DNA of 64,000 nt from Methylococcaceae bacterium (GTDB lineage Bacteria; Pseudomonadota; Gammaproteobacteria; Methylococcales; Methylomonadaceae). The notes below the pieces were generated by a model. It made no database searches and was not told the origin of the DNA. It saw nothing but the letters and a program-made list of their open reading frames with translations. Both the position numbers and the translations under genes were made by a program. The stretch spans positions 496,001-560,000 of the forward strand of contig JADKAL010000002.1 of assembly GCA_016715325.1 (NCBI GenBank), written 5' to 3'. The number at the start of each line of letters is the position of its first letter. Position 1 is the stretch's first letter. This document shows positions 1 to 9,927 of the stretch, one piece after another.

Positions 1-2
1 TA

Positions 3-74
3 ACCTATGCCGCTGATGGCAAAGCCGTAGTTGCTGAAGCGACACTTGCACAAAAACAATCACGGAAAATTTAG
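3..74 (+). CDS. 3' end of an unidentified gene cut by the window edge
   Basis: An open frame enters from the left edge and ends at TAG 72-74. Only 23 codons are visible (start TYAADGKAVV, end QKQSRKI), which is too little to identify. The composition is plausible for protein, and the next gene on the same strand begins about 290 bp later. The 288 bp in between show no gene, only an AT-rich dyad (TTATTAT/ATAATAA) near 265-284. Confidence 0.35.
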   Translation, partial: TYAADGKAVVAEATLAQKQSRKI

Positions 75-362
75 CTGCTAAATGGTTCTAGTTTAACGAC
101 AGAAGGGTGTTATCAAATATCCCTGATTTATGAGAGGAAAGAAATAAATGTCTTCCCGCACGTTCCGCTATTTGGTAAAAAAGAGCGCATGTTCCAACCC
201 CTAAACATAGCCAAACTAGAGTAGAAAGGCTTTTAACAAGTAATTAAAAATATTGGGGCATAATTTATTATTTCGATATAATAATGAATAGAGGGTAATT
301 TCTTGAGACAATGCATTGACCGTTAAATTTTTCAGGTTATAGCAGCAGAAGGAGGTTTCCAA

Positions 363-974
363 ATGAATACACCAACAATGAAGATTAGCGTTGCTCCCTT
401 ATCAAGGGCGAATAATGCTGAAAATCAGGATATGGCTGTTGCCGATGATTTGCTCAATGCTGCCCAAGATGCTGGCCGTGAGCAGCAGGCACTGATGGAA
501 ACGGCTAATTCCGAACAAGTGTTATACCAAGAAATGTTAGAAATATACCTGCAAACGAAGCATGACCAGGTTGAGAGTATTGAGGTCAAATTAGGAAGCC
601 TCATTGTCCAACAGCAAGCCCTATTACAGCAATCCGAGGCCAAAAAGCCGGGATTGTTATCAATGCCAAATACTAAACATCAGTGGGCCGTTCGGCAATC
701 TCGGCAACAATCACGGTTACACGTTTTACATAATCGCCTGGATATTGTTCGTGAGCTTAAAGAAGGCATGGGGGTGCATTCGGCCAAACTGGAAGAATTA
801 GCTGAGCGTAAATTAAGGAAATACGATCCTACTCTAGCCCAAAAATGGGATGCATCGTTAGAAGCACATCGCAAGCACCAAGCATTGCTAAGGAAACAAG
901 ATCAAGAAAAAAAGCGTGTTGATAGTGTCGGTGTTGGTCTTTCTCTCCGTCTTTCAAAATCAACTATCCGGTAG
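363..974 (+). CDS. Hypothetical coiled-coil-like protein
   Basis: A 203-residue, highly charged, Gln/Lys/Arg-rich protein with no signal peptide or membrane segment. It is probably mostly helical, with heptad-like stretches over residues 35-90 and 110-185. The start is well supported by a perfect AGGAGG about 7 bases before ATG 363. I do not recognise the family. It could be a plasmid accessory protein of KfrA-like or mobilisation type, but this is only inferred from the charged helical character. The 200 bp after it contain nothing I can support. Confidence 0.6.
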   Translation: MNTPTMKISVAPLSRANNAENQDMAVADDLLNAAQDAGREQQALMETANSEQVLYQEMLEIYLQTKHDQVESIEVKLGSLIVQQQALLQQSEAKKPGLLSMPNTKHQWAVRQSRQQSRLHVLHNRLDIVRELKEGMGVHSAKLEELAERKLRKYDPTLAQKWDASLEAHRKHQALLRKQDQEKKRVDSVGVGLSLRLSKSTIR

Positions 975-1176
975 AAGAATTAATAGCTTGCGTGTATAGA
1001 TTCCGCGGCAATTTAGTCTACCGAATCTGGTTGAAATTCTAATCGTATTACCAGTGTGAAAGGCGGTTCACGGCCAAATCCAGCCGCTTAGATATTTCAA
1101 AACCTGACGATCAGAAACTGGTGAACGGACATTCAAGTCTTGTTAGCAGGGACAGATAGATTCTCTGATTAAACGA

Positions 1177-1626
1177 TCATTTCAGGTTTTCTAATGGTAT
1201 TTTTGGATTAGGATCAATTGTCGTTAGCCCTAACAACATATCGGCCAAAGTTGCTGAATCCAATATATCTAAATAAGCGTTCCCCGCTCGTGCAAATAAG
1301 TGCTTTAATCCGCAATTTGGCAGTAACCGACAGTGTTGTTGGGAAGGATCAAAACACTCTACCCAATTAAAGTGATTTTCCATGCTACGTACCACATCGC
1401 CAATGTTTATCAATTCCGGTGCTTGTTGCAAAGCCAAGCCACCACCTTTCCCGCGTGTGGTTTTCACAAATCCTTTGCTACCCAGTTGATGAACGACTTT
1501 CACTAAATGATTACGGGAAATATTAAAGAAATCGGCAATTTCAGTAATGGTCGTTTGCTTGTCCGGTGACCTTGCAAGATAAATCAATACCCTGAGTGCG
1601 TAATCTGTATAACTGGTAATTTGCAT
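1177..1626 (-). CDS. nsrR: Rrf2-family NO-sensing repressor NsrR
   Basis: Rrf2-type winged-helix regulator of 149 residues, starting at the characteristic MQITSYTDYALR. A longer upstream frame exists, but its extra N-terminus is unlike the family. A three-cysteine cluster (ECF...QHC...PNCGLKHLF, spacing C-X7-C-X5-C) near residues 90-106 is the expected [Fe-S] ligand set. NsrR is a [Fe-S] repressor inactivated by nitric oxide. A near-consensus NsrR operator lies 33-55 bp upstream of the start, implying autoregulation. The nor operon begins divergently about 190 bp beyond the operator, which fits NO control of norCB. IscR-like or another Rrf2 function is less likely given operator and neighbours. 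Confidence 0.85.
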   Translation of the reverse strand: MQITSYTDYALRVLIYLARSPDKQTTITEIADFFNISRNHLVKVVHQLGSKGFVKTTRGKGGGLALQQAPELINIGDVVRSMENHFNWVECFDPSQQHCRLLPNCGLKHLFARAGNAYLDILDSATLADMLLGLTTIDPNPKIPLENLK

Positions 1627-1658
1627 GTTGCTTACTGTTGGGAAAAGAATTAAAGTAT

Positions 1659-1681
1659 AAGATGTATTTATATTACATCTT
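1659..1681. promoter_or_regulatory. NsrR operator
   Basis: Perfect dyad with arms AAGATGTA and TACATCTT separated by seven AT bases. It closely matches the known NsrR consensus (two inverted AAGATGCATTT-type half-sites). It sits just upstream of nsrR, in the divergent region before the nor operon. Confidence 0.85.
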
Positions 1682-1873
1682 CTGTAAAAAGCAAATTGCT
1701 GTCTGTAATCGTAAAGATTAAATCCGAAACCATGAATATTTTCAACGCTCGATTCTGAAGATAACACCTAGTTGGGAATAACTCTTGCCGCACCTTTGAG
1801 TGTTGAAAAAGTGCCGTTAAGCATTGCTAAATCCGAGTTTAATTTAGTTTGATAAACAGTATGGGGTATTCGT

Positions 1874-2083
1874 ATGAAGTTCAGTCCATGTATAGCAGGC
1901 AAATGCACAGACCAAGGCACACACTGTGAAGGTTGTGGCAGGACGCATGAAGAAATTGCGGAAACAAAAAAGATGATTAAGGCATTAGTGGCCTTTGCTC
2001 AAATCAAAGGCTATGAGAATCATGAAGAGTACGCCCGATTTATTGGCAATACCGTCCTGAACAAGCTCCAGAACCCATCATAA
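1874..2083 (+). CDS. Small DUF1289-like cysteine protein
   Basis: A 69-residue soluble protein. It begins MKFSPCIAGKC and then has HCEGCGRTHEEIAE, the cysteine pattern of the DUF1289 family (SPCI..C ... C.GCGR...EI). DUF1289 proteins are small, probably metal or Fe-S binding, and functionally poorly defined. It is first in the putative nor operon, 90 bp before the next gene. The position directly after nsrR suggests co-expression under NO stress; the role is unknown. Confidence 0.65.
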   Translation: MKFSPCIAGKCTDQGTHCEGCGRTHEEIAETKKMIKALVAFAQIKGYENHEEYARFIGNTVLNKLQNPS

Positions 2084-2171
2084 GTAAATAGATGAAGTCT
2101 TTACGTACTGATGCTTTATGGCTCGTTATTTATTTTCATTTGTTTTCAAGCAAGCATAGCAAGGTTAATCG

Positions 2172-2498
2172 TTGATGATCGAACCCGTTGCTTTAGAAGA
2201 TTTCTTTATCACTTTTTTTTCAGCCGCCTTAATCATGCTGGCAGGTGCAAGCTACGCATTGCTGTTTGCCTGGTCTAAGGTAAATCCAAGTAGTCGTATA
2301 AAGATTGCCGCTTATGTCTCATATGCCGTGCTGATAGCCTCGGTGGCTGAATTGACCAGGGCAGCGCATTTTCAAGGGTACTGGCTGGTCATTTCCTTGG
2401 TGATGGTGATCGGCTATTTTTTTGCACCGATAGGCATTTGGCACCTGTGCGTGAAGACACATGCCGACCCTAATTTAATTACAACAACAGAGGATTAG
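2172..2498 (+). CDS. Small membrane protein of the nor operon
   Basis: A 108-residue protein with three predicted transmembrane segments (about residues 9-33, 44-62 and 69-92) and a short soluble tail. It lies 2 bp before norC, so it is almost certainly co-transcribed with norCB. I do not recognise a named family. It is not a NorE-type cytochrome oxidase subunit III homologue, being too short. It may help assemble or stabilise the NO reductase, which is inferred from position only. Confidence 0.65.
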   Translation: MMIEPVALEDFFITFFSAALIMLAGASYALLFAWSKVNPSSRIKIAAYVSYAVLIASVAELTRAAHFQGYWLVISLVMVIGYFFAPIGIWHLCVKTHADPNLITTTED

Positions 2499-2500
2499 TA

Positions 2501-3096
2501 ATGGATGAAACACCCTTATGGGCTTCGGAATCATTCTGGAAGAAAACCGCAATCTGGGTCACGGCAGGCTCATTTTTGGTTTTAGTGGTGTTGACCTTTG
2601 ATTCATTAACCAAAACCAGTGCGGGCAGTAAACGGGTACCCGCCTATGCCGTGATCAACAAAAAGATCGATTACCAATTCGACAAGGCCTTGCATAAATC
2701 CATGCCGGTGATTGGTGACAATGAGTTTTTATTCGGCAAAGAATATACGGAAGAAGAAGCCCGCCAATTAGTTGATTTAGGCAAGAAAACCACGCAAGCC
2801 AAAAACTGCATGAATTGCCATACCCTATTGGGCAATGGTGCCTATTATGCCCCGGATTTAACTAAAGCCTGGCTGGACAAAGGCTGGATTTCCAAGGACA
2901 TGCGGGAAGACATGATGGTGAAATTTTTGATGGATCCTGAAAAAAATGCCCGCACCTTCGGTAGCAACCGGAAAATGCCCAATCTAAAGATTACCGAACA
3001 GGAAGCCAAAGGCATTATCGGCTTCCTAAGTGGATGTCGACTATTGATACCAACGGCTTCCTTTATAACTTTAAAACCATTGAAGCGGAAGATTAA
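2501..3096 (+). CDS. norC: Nitric oxide reductase cytochrome c subunit NorC (C-terminal frameshift)
   Basis: Membrane-anchored monohaem cytochrome c that passes electrons to NorB. One N-terminal transmembrane helix (about 16-33) precedes the haem motif CMNCH at 103-107. The later GSNRKMPNL supplies the axial methionine. The raw frame runs to 3121 with a nonsense tail after IIGFL. Restoring one A in the AAG at about 3032 gives the conserved KWMSTIDTNGF...IEAED ending at TAA 3094-3096, two bases before norB. The shift is therefore very likely a single-base deletion in the sequence. Length with the fix is 198 residues, typical for NorC. Confidence 0.85.
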
Positions 3097-3098
3097 GC

Positions 3099-4606
3099 AT
3101 GAATACAAGTGGATTAAATAGTGTCATGCAAACTGCAGCCGCTTTGGGTGAGAAGTCGCGTGCCAGTCTTAATGATTTCAAAGCGTGGGTGCAACTGGAC
3201 AGCACCAACTTAAGCGATGGACAACAATTGGCCGTTAAATACTTTACGGTTGCAGTTATTTTGTTCTTCGCGCAAATCCTGTTCGGATTATTAGCCGCGA
3301 CCCAATTTATTTACCCCAGCTTTCTTTATGAAATCCTGGATTTCAATGTCAACCGCATGATCCATATTAATGCCATGATTGTGTGGATGTTGTATGGTTT
3401 CATCGGCTGCGTTTACTGGTTTCTGGAAGATGAAAGCGGCACTGAAATCGTCGGCTTAAAGCTGGGCAATATTGCCTTTTGGTACTCACGGGTACGGTCA
3501 CTGTGGTGGTGCTGGTTTACCTGCTGGTGCAAATTGGTCCTGGCAAGGATTCTAGCCTGGTTTATTAATGAAGGCCGCGAATATATTGAAGCGCCGCGTT
3601 GGGCCGATATCGGCATCGTCGTGGTCATGCTGATATTTTTCATAACGTCGTGGCTACCTTCAGTAAAGGTAAATGGTCGGGTATTGCCGGGGTTTTAACC
3701 TGGATTTGGTGGCATTAGCAGGTTTGTATGTTGCTGGCATGTTTTATATGACCAATATTACCCATGAACAATACTGGTGGTGGTGGGTGATCCACTTATG
3801 GGTAGAAGCCACCTGGGAAGTGCTGGTAGGTGTCATTATGGCGTGGTCGCTCATGAAACTGTTGGGCGTCAGGCGTAAAATCATCCAAACTTGGTTGTAT
3901 ATAGAAGTTGCCCTGATGTTTGGTTCGGGCATTTTGGGTTTAGGGCACCATTATTTCTGGATTGGTACGCCGGAATACTGGTTGACTATCGGCGGTTTTT
4001 TCTCAGCCCTTGAACCCATTCCATTAGTCGCTATGGTCGTCCACGCGGTTTATGATTCCGGTACCCATGCGTTTAAAAATGGCAACCACCCTGCATTGGC
4101 TTGGATTATCGCCCGCCTTCGGTAATTTTTTGGTGCTGGCGTTTGGGGCTTTATGCATACCTTGCCACAAATTAATTTGTATACCCACGGCACACAGTGG
4201 TCCGCATCACATGGCCATTTGGCTTTTTTTGGCGCTTACGCGACCATTAATATTGCCTTCTTTTATTTAGCCATACAACATTGGCGTGGCGATGTCTGGA
4301 TGGGTGGTGGCAGCCAGAATGCCTGGCGCTGGAAATGGGCATTAGGATTGCTCAATGGTGGTGTTCTCGGCATGACCATTGCCCTGTTGATCGCGGGTTA
4401 CGAACAATCGTTTATTGAGCGTGCCGTGGAAGGCTCATCAGGGCGGCTACTTTACCGCGCAGAACCACCCATCATTTCAAAGCGCTATGGTCTGGCGTTT
4501 ATTTTTTGGGGGGATGACCTTTGCCGGATTTATATTGCTGGTCTGGGATTTATTGACGATTGGCAAGGGCGAAACAAGAAAAGCGCCGGAAATTATTGAA
4601 ACTTAG
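3099..4606 (+). pseudogene. norB: Nitric oxide reductase catalytic subunit NorB (several small indels)
   Basis: Haem-copper oxidase-type NO reductase (2 NO to N2O), multi-pass inner-membrane protein. The protein is conserved but spread over three frames. Indels lie at about 3480, 3555, 3640, 3700, 4105-4135 and 4440, nearly all in G, C or T runs. Stitched together it is about 500 residues, the normal length. It keeps the haem and non-haem iron ligand regions: HINAMIVW, HLWVEATWEVL, GLGHHYFW and SHGHLAFFGAY. Because every break is tiny and coding resumes at once, sequencing error is more likely than decay; I cannot prove this. The end sits at ETRKAPEIIET followed by TAG 4606. Confidence 0.8.
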
Positions 4607-4665
4607 TGGATACGATGGTCATTCTGGAGTAGCTATAAAGACGAAAGATGGTACGACTAGACAAT

Positions 4666-4693
4666 CCAGCATCATATTGCGTTATGATGCTGG
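4666..4693. terminator. Stem-loop after norB
   Basis: Perfect 11-bp stem CCAGCATCATA / TATGATGCTGG with a 6-base loop, 60 bp after norB. No T run follows on either side, so it may be a structured 3' end or a transposon target rather than a classical terminator. Confidence 0.45.
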
Positions 4694-4966
4694 GTTATGT
4701 AACTTTCTGACTGATGATTCAGCTTTTTTAAGGGAATGCCTCAATCTGAGGCGCAGAGCAGAAAGGAGACCATAACAGGAAAGGTGAGCACGCGTTGCCG
4801 AGTAAAGGCTTTGTCGTGAGTGCGATGCGCGGCGACGAAGTCGGGCGCATGGATAAGTTTTGCAAGTTGAGCGAGAATGCTGGCATGGATACTGCTAAGT
4901 CGGAATCATTGTTTTATCCTTGTTATTCAGTTGGTTATAGTAATAATTATATCACGAATTCCTTAA

Positions 4967-5551
4967 CTTAACGACATTGTCCCCAAGGGGATCAGATATG
5001 TTAGAAAAGCCATGCCGGATATTCTTGAAGACGCGGGAAACATGTTCAGCGCATTATTCAGAGAATTACTTAATGAGATGTATGATGAGTTAGTGTATTT
5101 AGATAAACGCATCCATAGCTTGGAACAGAAATTGGTTACGCTGAGTGCCGGGCATGAAAATTGCCAGCGCCTGTTGAAAATACACGGTGTGGGCTTGCTA
5201 ACGGCGACTGCCTTAATAGCGGCTATTGGTGACGTGTCGGTCTTTAAAAATGGCCGCGAACTAGCGGCATGGTTAGGCCTTGTGCCGAAACAGTGTTCCA
5301 CCGGCGGCAAACAGACACTACTGGGTATCAGCAAACGAGGCGACCCTTATCTGCGGACACTGTTAATTCATGGCGGACGATCAGTAGTCCGGTTGGCACA
5401 CAAACACCAAGACAAGCGGAGCCGTTGGATAGGTGGCATTAAGCAAAGACGTGGAGAAAACATCTCCAATGTCGCGGTGGCGAACAAAAATGCGCGGATT
5501 GTCTGGGCATTACTGACCCAGAAGAAAAATTACCAAACCATGCAGGCATAA
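4967..5551 (+). pseudogene. IS110-family transposase, 5' truncated
   Basis: C-terminal ~190 residues of an IS110/IS1111-type transposase. The C-terminal Transposase_20 domain is clear (GVGLLTATALIAAIGDV, AAWLGLVP, GISKRGDPYLR.LLI.G). The N-terminal DEDD RuvC-like catalytic domain is missing. Homology begins abruptly near VPKGIRYVRKAMPDI, just after an in-frame stop at 4964. No complete IS ends were recognised. The ~360 bp before it, between norB and this fragment, hold no convincing gene and are probably residue of the same insertion. Confidence 0.8.
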
Positions 5552-6307
5552 GCGATGTTTGGAGAAATACTTATTCAAACCCCTCAACAGGGTGTTTGCG
5601 CCAAGGCATGCGACTTATAGGTATCGTTAGCGGCGCGTAATGATTGATGAAAAAAGGGTCACAGGTAAAGTAACTGGCAATAAATTGCGTAGATAAAATT
5701 CAAGTGATGGCAAAAAAGGTAACACCTGCATTCCTATAAACCTGACGGCGTCTAGGGCTCAATTGAAGCCGATGACTTGATGAGGCAGGAATGCGCGAAT
5801 TCCATCAGGGCCAGAGGACAATGATTCCTCATAAAGGCCGGATATATGGGAGCAATATTTTTTTGTCACAAAAGAATTTTTTCTTGCAATACGGGGTAGA
5901 CCATATATGACGCCGTGTCGTATGGCCTTGCATTTTGACACCGCTCCACTAGCGTTACGCTTCCTTTACTCCTTCGGTAATGGGGAAATTGTTATGATGA
6001 TGAGGATTGTCCGTTGAATAAATGCCACCCTACTGACGCCCAACCGCCTAACTCGACACGTTGTTCTCTCAAGAAGTCTATTTCCTTAAGGTATTTACCG
6101 GATAAGGAGTTATAAACAGCTTCGTCTTGGGCGAATACCGTCAAGGAAACAACTAAGTAATAAGCCTCGGATCGTATCAATAGACGCATCATTACGCCGT
6201 AATGAATAATGTTTACCCGCTTCATGACTGTGTCTAATATAAAAAAACAAGGCGTTTTCTGCTTGGAAAAGTAACAATTGTATTTAATATACTTTTACTT
6301 GTTATGG
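5552..6307. other. Gene-poor stretch after IS110 remnant
   Basis: No recognisable gene. Two minus-strand open frames occur (5759-5941 and 5992-6225). The second would encode 77 residues starting MKRVNIIHYGVMM, but it has no ribosome binding site and no family resemblance I know. I regard it as doubtful. The stretch probably contains insertion-sequence debris. Confidence 0.4.
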
Positions 6308-6754
6308 TCAGGTTAGGGCTAAAGCAACCATAACGATCGTGCTGGCCATAAACACCGACCCCCATTTAAATTTTTTGATTGACGGTTGATTACGCCATTC
6401 ATTTAACACCGTAGCTTTCTTTTGCTCACAATAATTAGATAACCGTCCATAGATTTTGCAACCTAAATCCGGCAATACCATTATGAATTTAAGAAGAATG
6501 CAGCCGATTATGAAGGCCATAATATAAAAAACAATAATTTCAGTCGTGTGAGGATCGGTATGAAACAGGTGCTCAATGATCATATCGAGCGTATGTTCAC
6601 AGAACTCGAACATATAGTGCAGCAGCATGAGAAATGAATGCGGAAGTGCGATAAGTAAACTCAAAAATACATCGTAAAAAACAATAACGCCAACCCCTAA
6701 TACAAAGAGAATTATTGATTTTGCTTTAATGGTTGAAGTCAAATTGACATACAT
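6308..6754 (-). CDS. Hypothetical membrane protein next to SulP/carbonic anhydrase
   Basis: A 148-residue protein with about three hydrophobic segments (roughly 14-45, 72-95 and 130-147) and a basic loop between. A GAGGTGA ribosome binding site stands 8 bases before the start. It is the last gene of a minus-strand series carbonic anhydrase - SulP - this gene, 26 bp after sulP. It may act with bicarbonate uptake, but the family is unknown to me. Confidence 0.6.
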   Translation of the reverse strand: MYVNLTSTIKAKSIILFVLGVGVIVFYDVFLSLLIALPHSFLMLLHYMFEFCEHTLDMIIEHLFHTDPHTTEIIVFYIMAFIIGCILLKFIMVLPDLGCKIYGRLSNYCEQKKATVLNEWRNQPSIKKFKWGSVFMASTIVMVALALT

Positions 6755-6780
6755 AGTTATTCACCTCATGTCAGAAAAAA

Positions 6781-8424
6781 TTAATTAGATTTCACAATTA
6801 TTGGAGCCGTTTCTTTCAGGGAGGATGAGCGCCCGAATCGTTTGCGGCGTGGAATATTGCTTGTTTTCCTAGAATGAGGGATTTTTTCCTTTCCATTCAA
6901 CTGGACAGTTTCTACAGTGATGTTGGCATCGGATGCTGATTGTATAAAGTCTTCAATCGTTTCAAGAATATCGTGGTCGATAAATTGAGTTTTGGAACCA
7001 TCAATAACGAGGTAACTGCCTTCTTCGATTTGATCCAGGTAATTTCTTAACAATGCCCGGTTAAGAAACGAAACATCTTTGTTCAACTGCAACAAGTAAT
7101 GATTGCCTGATTGAGTGAGCGAGATGGCGGCATGGTAATTAGCCCTGATGACATAATACAAGCCTACCAACAAACCGACCAATATCCCTTTAAGCAAATC
7201 GGTAATTAAAATCGCGGTCACCGTTGCAATAAAAGGCACCCACTGATTTTGGCCTTTATGCAAAAACTCGAGGAACAGTTTGGGCTTTGCGAGTTTGTAA
7301 CCGGTTTGTAACAGGATTGCGGCGAGGCATGCCAATGGAATGTGGTTCAGGTAGCGGGCAAAAAACATGACGCTCATCAGCAGGAAATAGCCATGTACAA
7401 AAGATGAGACTTTACTTTTACCCCCGGCATTGACGTTTGCTGCGCTTCTGACAATAACTGCGGTTAAGGGCAAACCACCGATAAACCCGCTGATGATATT
7501 GCCAAGACCTTGGGCTTTCAATTCGCGGTTAGTCGGAGCTATGCGCTTTAAAGGGTCGAGTTTGTCGACTGCTTCCAGGCTCAATAATGTCTCAAGGCTG
7601 GCGATGACGGCTAAAGTAACTGCTATGGTATAAGTCTGTTTGTTAAATAAAAAATTGAAGTCGGGAAATGAAAACAAATTAATGAAATCGACAGCGTCTT
7701 TTGTCACAGGAAGTGACACTAAATGTTTAGCTGAAACCGCCCACTCCGGCGCTATTTGCAAAGCTATGATGTTGTATGCAACGCCCCAGGCTACGACTAA
7801 TAAGGCTCCTGGAAATATTCTGAGGAAGTTGATACGTTTTATATAATTTGTTTCCCAAAGCATCAGGATCATCAACGATACAGCGCTGACAACTGTTGCT
7901 CCCGGCGAGATATATTTTAAGACACCTGTTAGCTCATCAAGCGTTGAACGGGAGGTTTCTTGCATATAACTTTCATCGCCTTCAAAACTGGCATCGTAAC
8001 CGAGCGCATGGGGGATTTGTTTCATGATTAAAATTAGGCCGATAGCCGCCAACATCCCCTTGATCACTGGCGTTGGAAAATAGGCGCTAATTGAACCCGC
8101 TTTCATAAAACCGAAAATGAGTTGGAGAAAACCTGCCAGAACTAGCGCCACCAAGAACCCAGAAAAGCTCCCTAACGTATCAATAGCATTGTAAACAATG
8201 ACAGTAAGCCCAGCGGCCGGTCCTGAAACACTAAGCTGGGAACCGCTGGCCCAGGAAATAATGAGACCACCCACCATACCTGCAATCAAGCCTGAGAATA
8301 AGGGAGCTCCGGAGGCTAAGGCAATGCCAAGGCATAAGGGAAGTGCCACCAGAAAAACAACAATCCCGGCCGGGATGTCATTTTTAAAATTCCGGCAATA
8401 AAAATCTAACTGCTTGTATATCAT
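6781..8424 (-). CDS. SulP-family anion (probably bicarbonate) transporter
   Basis: A 547-residue inner-membrane transporter. The SulP core begins near residue 10 (RNFKNDIPAGIVVFLVALPLCLG) with 10-12 membrane segments to about 425. A STAS domain (about 440-520, LVIDGSKTQFIDHDILETI) and a basic tail follow. SulP proteins move sulfate, bicarbonate or other anions. Because a beta carbonic anhydrase gene lies immediately upstream in the same direction (42 bp), bicarbonate/CO2 handling is the best guess. Such pairs also exist as fusions. Methanotrophs fix or recycle CO2, so this is physiologically reasonable. Confidence 0.85.
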   Translation of the reverse strand: MIYKQLDFYCRNFKNDIPAGIVVFLVALPLCLGIALASGAPLFSGLIAGMVGGLIISWASGSQLSVSGPAAGLTVIVYNAIDTLGSFSGFLVALVLAGFLQLIFGFMKAGSISAYFPTPVIKGMLAAIGLILIMKQIPHALGYDASFEGDESYMQETSRSTLDELTGVLKYISPGATVVSAVSLMILMLWETNYIKRINFLRIFPGALLVVAWGVAYNIIALQIAPEWAVSAKHLVSLPVTKDAVDFINLFSFPDFNFLFNKQTYTIAVTLAVIASLETLLSLEAVDKLDPLKRIAPTNRELKAQGLGNIISGFIGGLPLTAVIVRSAANVNAGGKSKVSSFVHGYFLLMSVMFFARYLNHIPLACLAAILLQTGYKLAKPKLFLEFLHKGQNQWVPFIATVTAILITDLLKGILVGLLVGLYYVIRANYHAAISLTQSGNHYLLQLNKDVSFLNRALLRNYLDQIEEGSYLVIDGSKTQFIDHDILETIEDFIQSASDANITVETVQLNGKEKIPHSRKTSNIPRRKRFGRSSSLKETAPIIVKSN

Positions 8425-8466
8425 GCTACATCTCCGTCGGGTGTCGATTATGAAAAACGCTCGTTG

Positions 8467-9120
8467 TTACAGCGCAGCCTCGGTTTGAAAATCATATTGA
8501 TAGAGTGGATCAATTTCGGTATCAGGGTGAAGCGTTATCAGGGAGTTAAGTAGCCCGTCAGATAAGCCATAAACCCAGCCATGTATCATCGGTCGCTCAT
8601 GTCTATGCCAGGCAGCTTGCACAATCGAGGTATGGGCTAATATTTGCGCTTGTTCGATAATATTCAACTCTACCAAGCGGTTAACTCTCTCTTCTTCGGT
8701 TGGCAAAGCATCGATTTCATTTTTGTATAAACGGTAGATATGCTTGAGATGCATCAACCATTTGTTGGTTATTACCAAGCTGGGGCTTTGTTTGCTAAGA
8801 GCGGCTTTAATACCGCCACAGTTATAATGCCCACAGACGATGATGTGCTTGATTTGCAGGACATCAACGGCATATTGCAAGACGCTGAGGCAATTAAAGT
8901 CCGTAGCGATCATTTGATTGGCAATGTTACGATGGATAAAGATTTCACCGGGTTTCGCGTTGACAATAATTTCAGCCGGGACGCGGCTGTCTGAACAGCC
9001 TATCCATAGAAACTCCGGTTTTTGCCCAAGCGCAAGTTGTTCAAAAAAGCCAGGGTCAGCGGCTTGTTTTTCCTGAGACCAGGCTTTATTAGCCAATAAC
9101 AATTTTTCATAAGATTTCAT
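8467..9120 (-). CDS. can: Beta-class carbonic anhydrase
   Basis: Zinc enzyme interconverting CO2 and bicarbonate, cytoplasmic, 217 residues from ATG 9120. A GTG at 9129 would add three residues; neither has a clear ribosome binding site. Zinc ligands and catalytic dyad are visible: CSDSRV (Cys, Asp-Arg pair) near 42-47 and VCGHYNCGGI (His, Cys) near 96-105. Family landmarks HRNIAN and HGWVYGL are present. It pairs with the SulP transporter downstream. A 23-bp dyad shared with the haoA and cytochrome P460 promoters lies 43-65 bp upstream. Confidence 0.9.
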   Translation of the reverse strand: MKSYEKLLLANKAWSQEKQAADPGFFEQLALGQKPEFLWIGCSDSRVPAEIIVNAKPGEIFIHRNIANQMIATDFNCLSVLQYAVDVLQIKHIIVCGHYNCGGIKAALSKQSPSLVITNKWLMHLKHIYRLYKNEIDALPTEEERVNRLVELNIIEQAQILAHTSIVQAAWHRHERPMIHGWVYGLSDGLLNSLITLHPDTEIDPLYQYDFQTEAAL

Positions 9121-9162
9121 AAGACACACGTCACAGTAAGGGCATTCATTTTTAACACCTGT

Positions 9163-9185
9163 TATAATATCGATACGATACTTTA
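9163..9185. promoter_or_regulatory. 8-7-8 dyad between carbonic anhydrase and two-component genes
   Basis: Arms TATAATAT and ATACTTTA around CGATACG. It has the same layout and arm sequence type as the dyads before haoA and cytochrome P460. It lies in the divergent promoter region between the carbonic anhydrase (minus) and response regulator (plus) genes, and is probably a repressor or activator site. Confidence 0.5.
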
Positions 9186-9249
9186 TTTGTGGTCAGTGTA
9201 GAATACAAACCTTTCAATAACCTTTCAGGATAAAAATTTCTACGTAAGA

Positions 9250-9927
9250 ATGAATATTTTATTAATCGAAGATGATGCGGTGGTATCAGACGGACTAATC
9301 CATACGTTGGGTAAGGATGGCTTCAAGGTAATTCCTGCGCTAACCGGCACTTATGCGTTACATTTGTTATTGGCTCAGGACTTCGACCTGATCGTATTGG
9401 ATTTATGCTTGCCCGACATGGACGGGTTAACTCTTTTGCGCGAACTAAGGCAACAAAAAATCAAGCTCCCAATCCTGATCTTAACGGCGCGCGATGGCAT
9501 CAATGACAGGATTAGGGGAATCGAACAGGGTGCCGATGACTACATGACCAAGCCTTTTGAACTGAAAGAACTGGAAGCACGGATTCATGCCTTGATTCGC
9601 CGTTGTTACGGCGGCTTTCAGGATGATATCAAGATTGGAAACCTGAGCTTGAGCACCCTTGACAATCAGATCCGAGCCAGTGGCGAGCCGCTTATGTTAA
9701 CGCCGCGTGAATATGCGGTATTGGAAATATTAATGATGCAGGCAGGCAAGGTTGTTTGTAAAGACAGGCTCGCCCACAGGCTTTCTGTTGAAGGTGATGC
9801 CGTAGCCGATAATGCCATTGAAGTGTATATACACCGGGTTAGAAAGCGCATAGAGCCTGTTGGCTTGTTGATAAAAACATTACGTGGACTGGGATATATG
9901 CTTGAGGTTGCCGATGGCAAACTATAA
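9250..9927 (+). CDS. OmpR/PhoB-family response regulator
   Basis: A 225-residue two-component regulator. The receiver domain (1-115) has the acidic pair EDD near 7-9, the phosphoacceptor Asp in LIVLDLCLPDMDG near 51, and the conserved Lys in MTKPFELKELEARI. A winged-helix DNA-binding domain (about 125-220) carries LTPREYAVLEILM and the recognition-helix region VADNAIEVYIHRVRKRI. It resembles the QseB/TctD/PmrA group. It overlaps the next gene, its partner kinase. The target is not evident; the shared promoter with carbonic anhydrase suggests a local target. Confidence 0.9.
   Translation: MNILLIEDDAVVSDGLIHTLGKDGFKVIPALTGTYALHLLLAQDFDLIVLDLCLPDMDGLTLLRELRQQKIKLPILILTARDGINDRIRGIEQGADDYMTKPFELKELEARIHALIRRCYGGFQDDIKIGNLSLSTLDNQIRASGEPLMLTPREYAVLEILMMQAGKVVCKDRLAHRLSVEGDAVADNAIEVYIHRVRKRIEPVGLLIKTLRGLGYMLEVADGKL

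Noticed and set aside
5759..6225. Two short minus-strand ORFs after the IS110 remnant
   Set aside because: No ribosome sites, no recognisable motifs, and codon composition typical of chance frames; mentioned only in the gap note.
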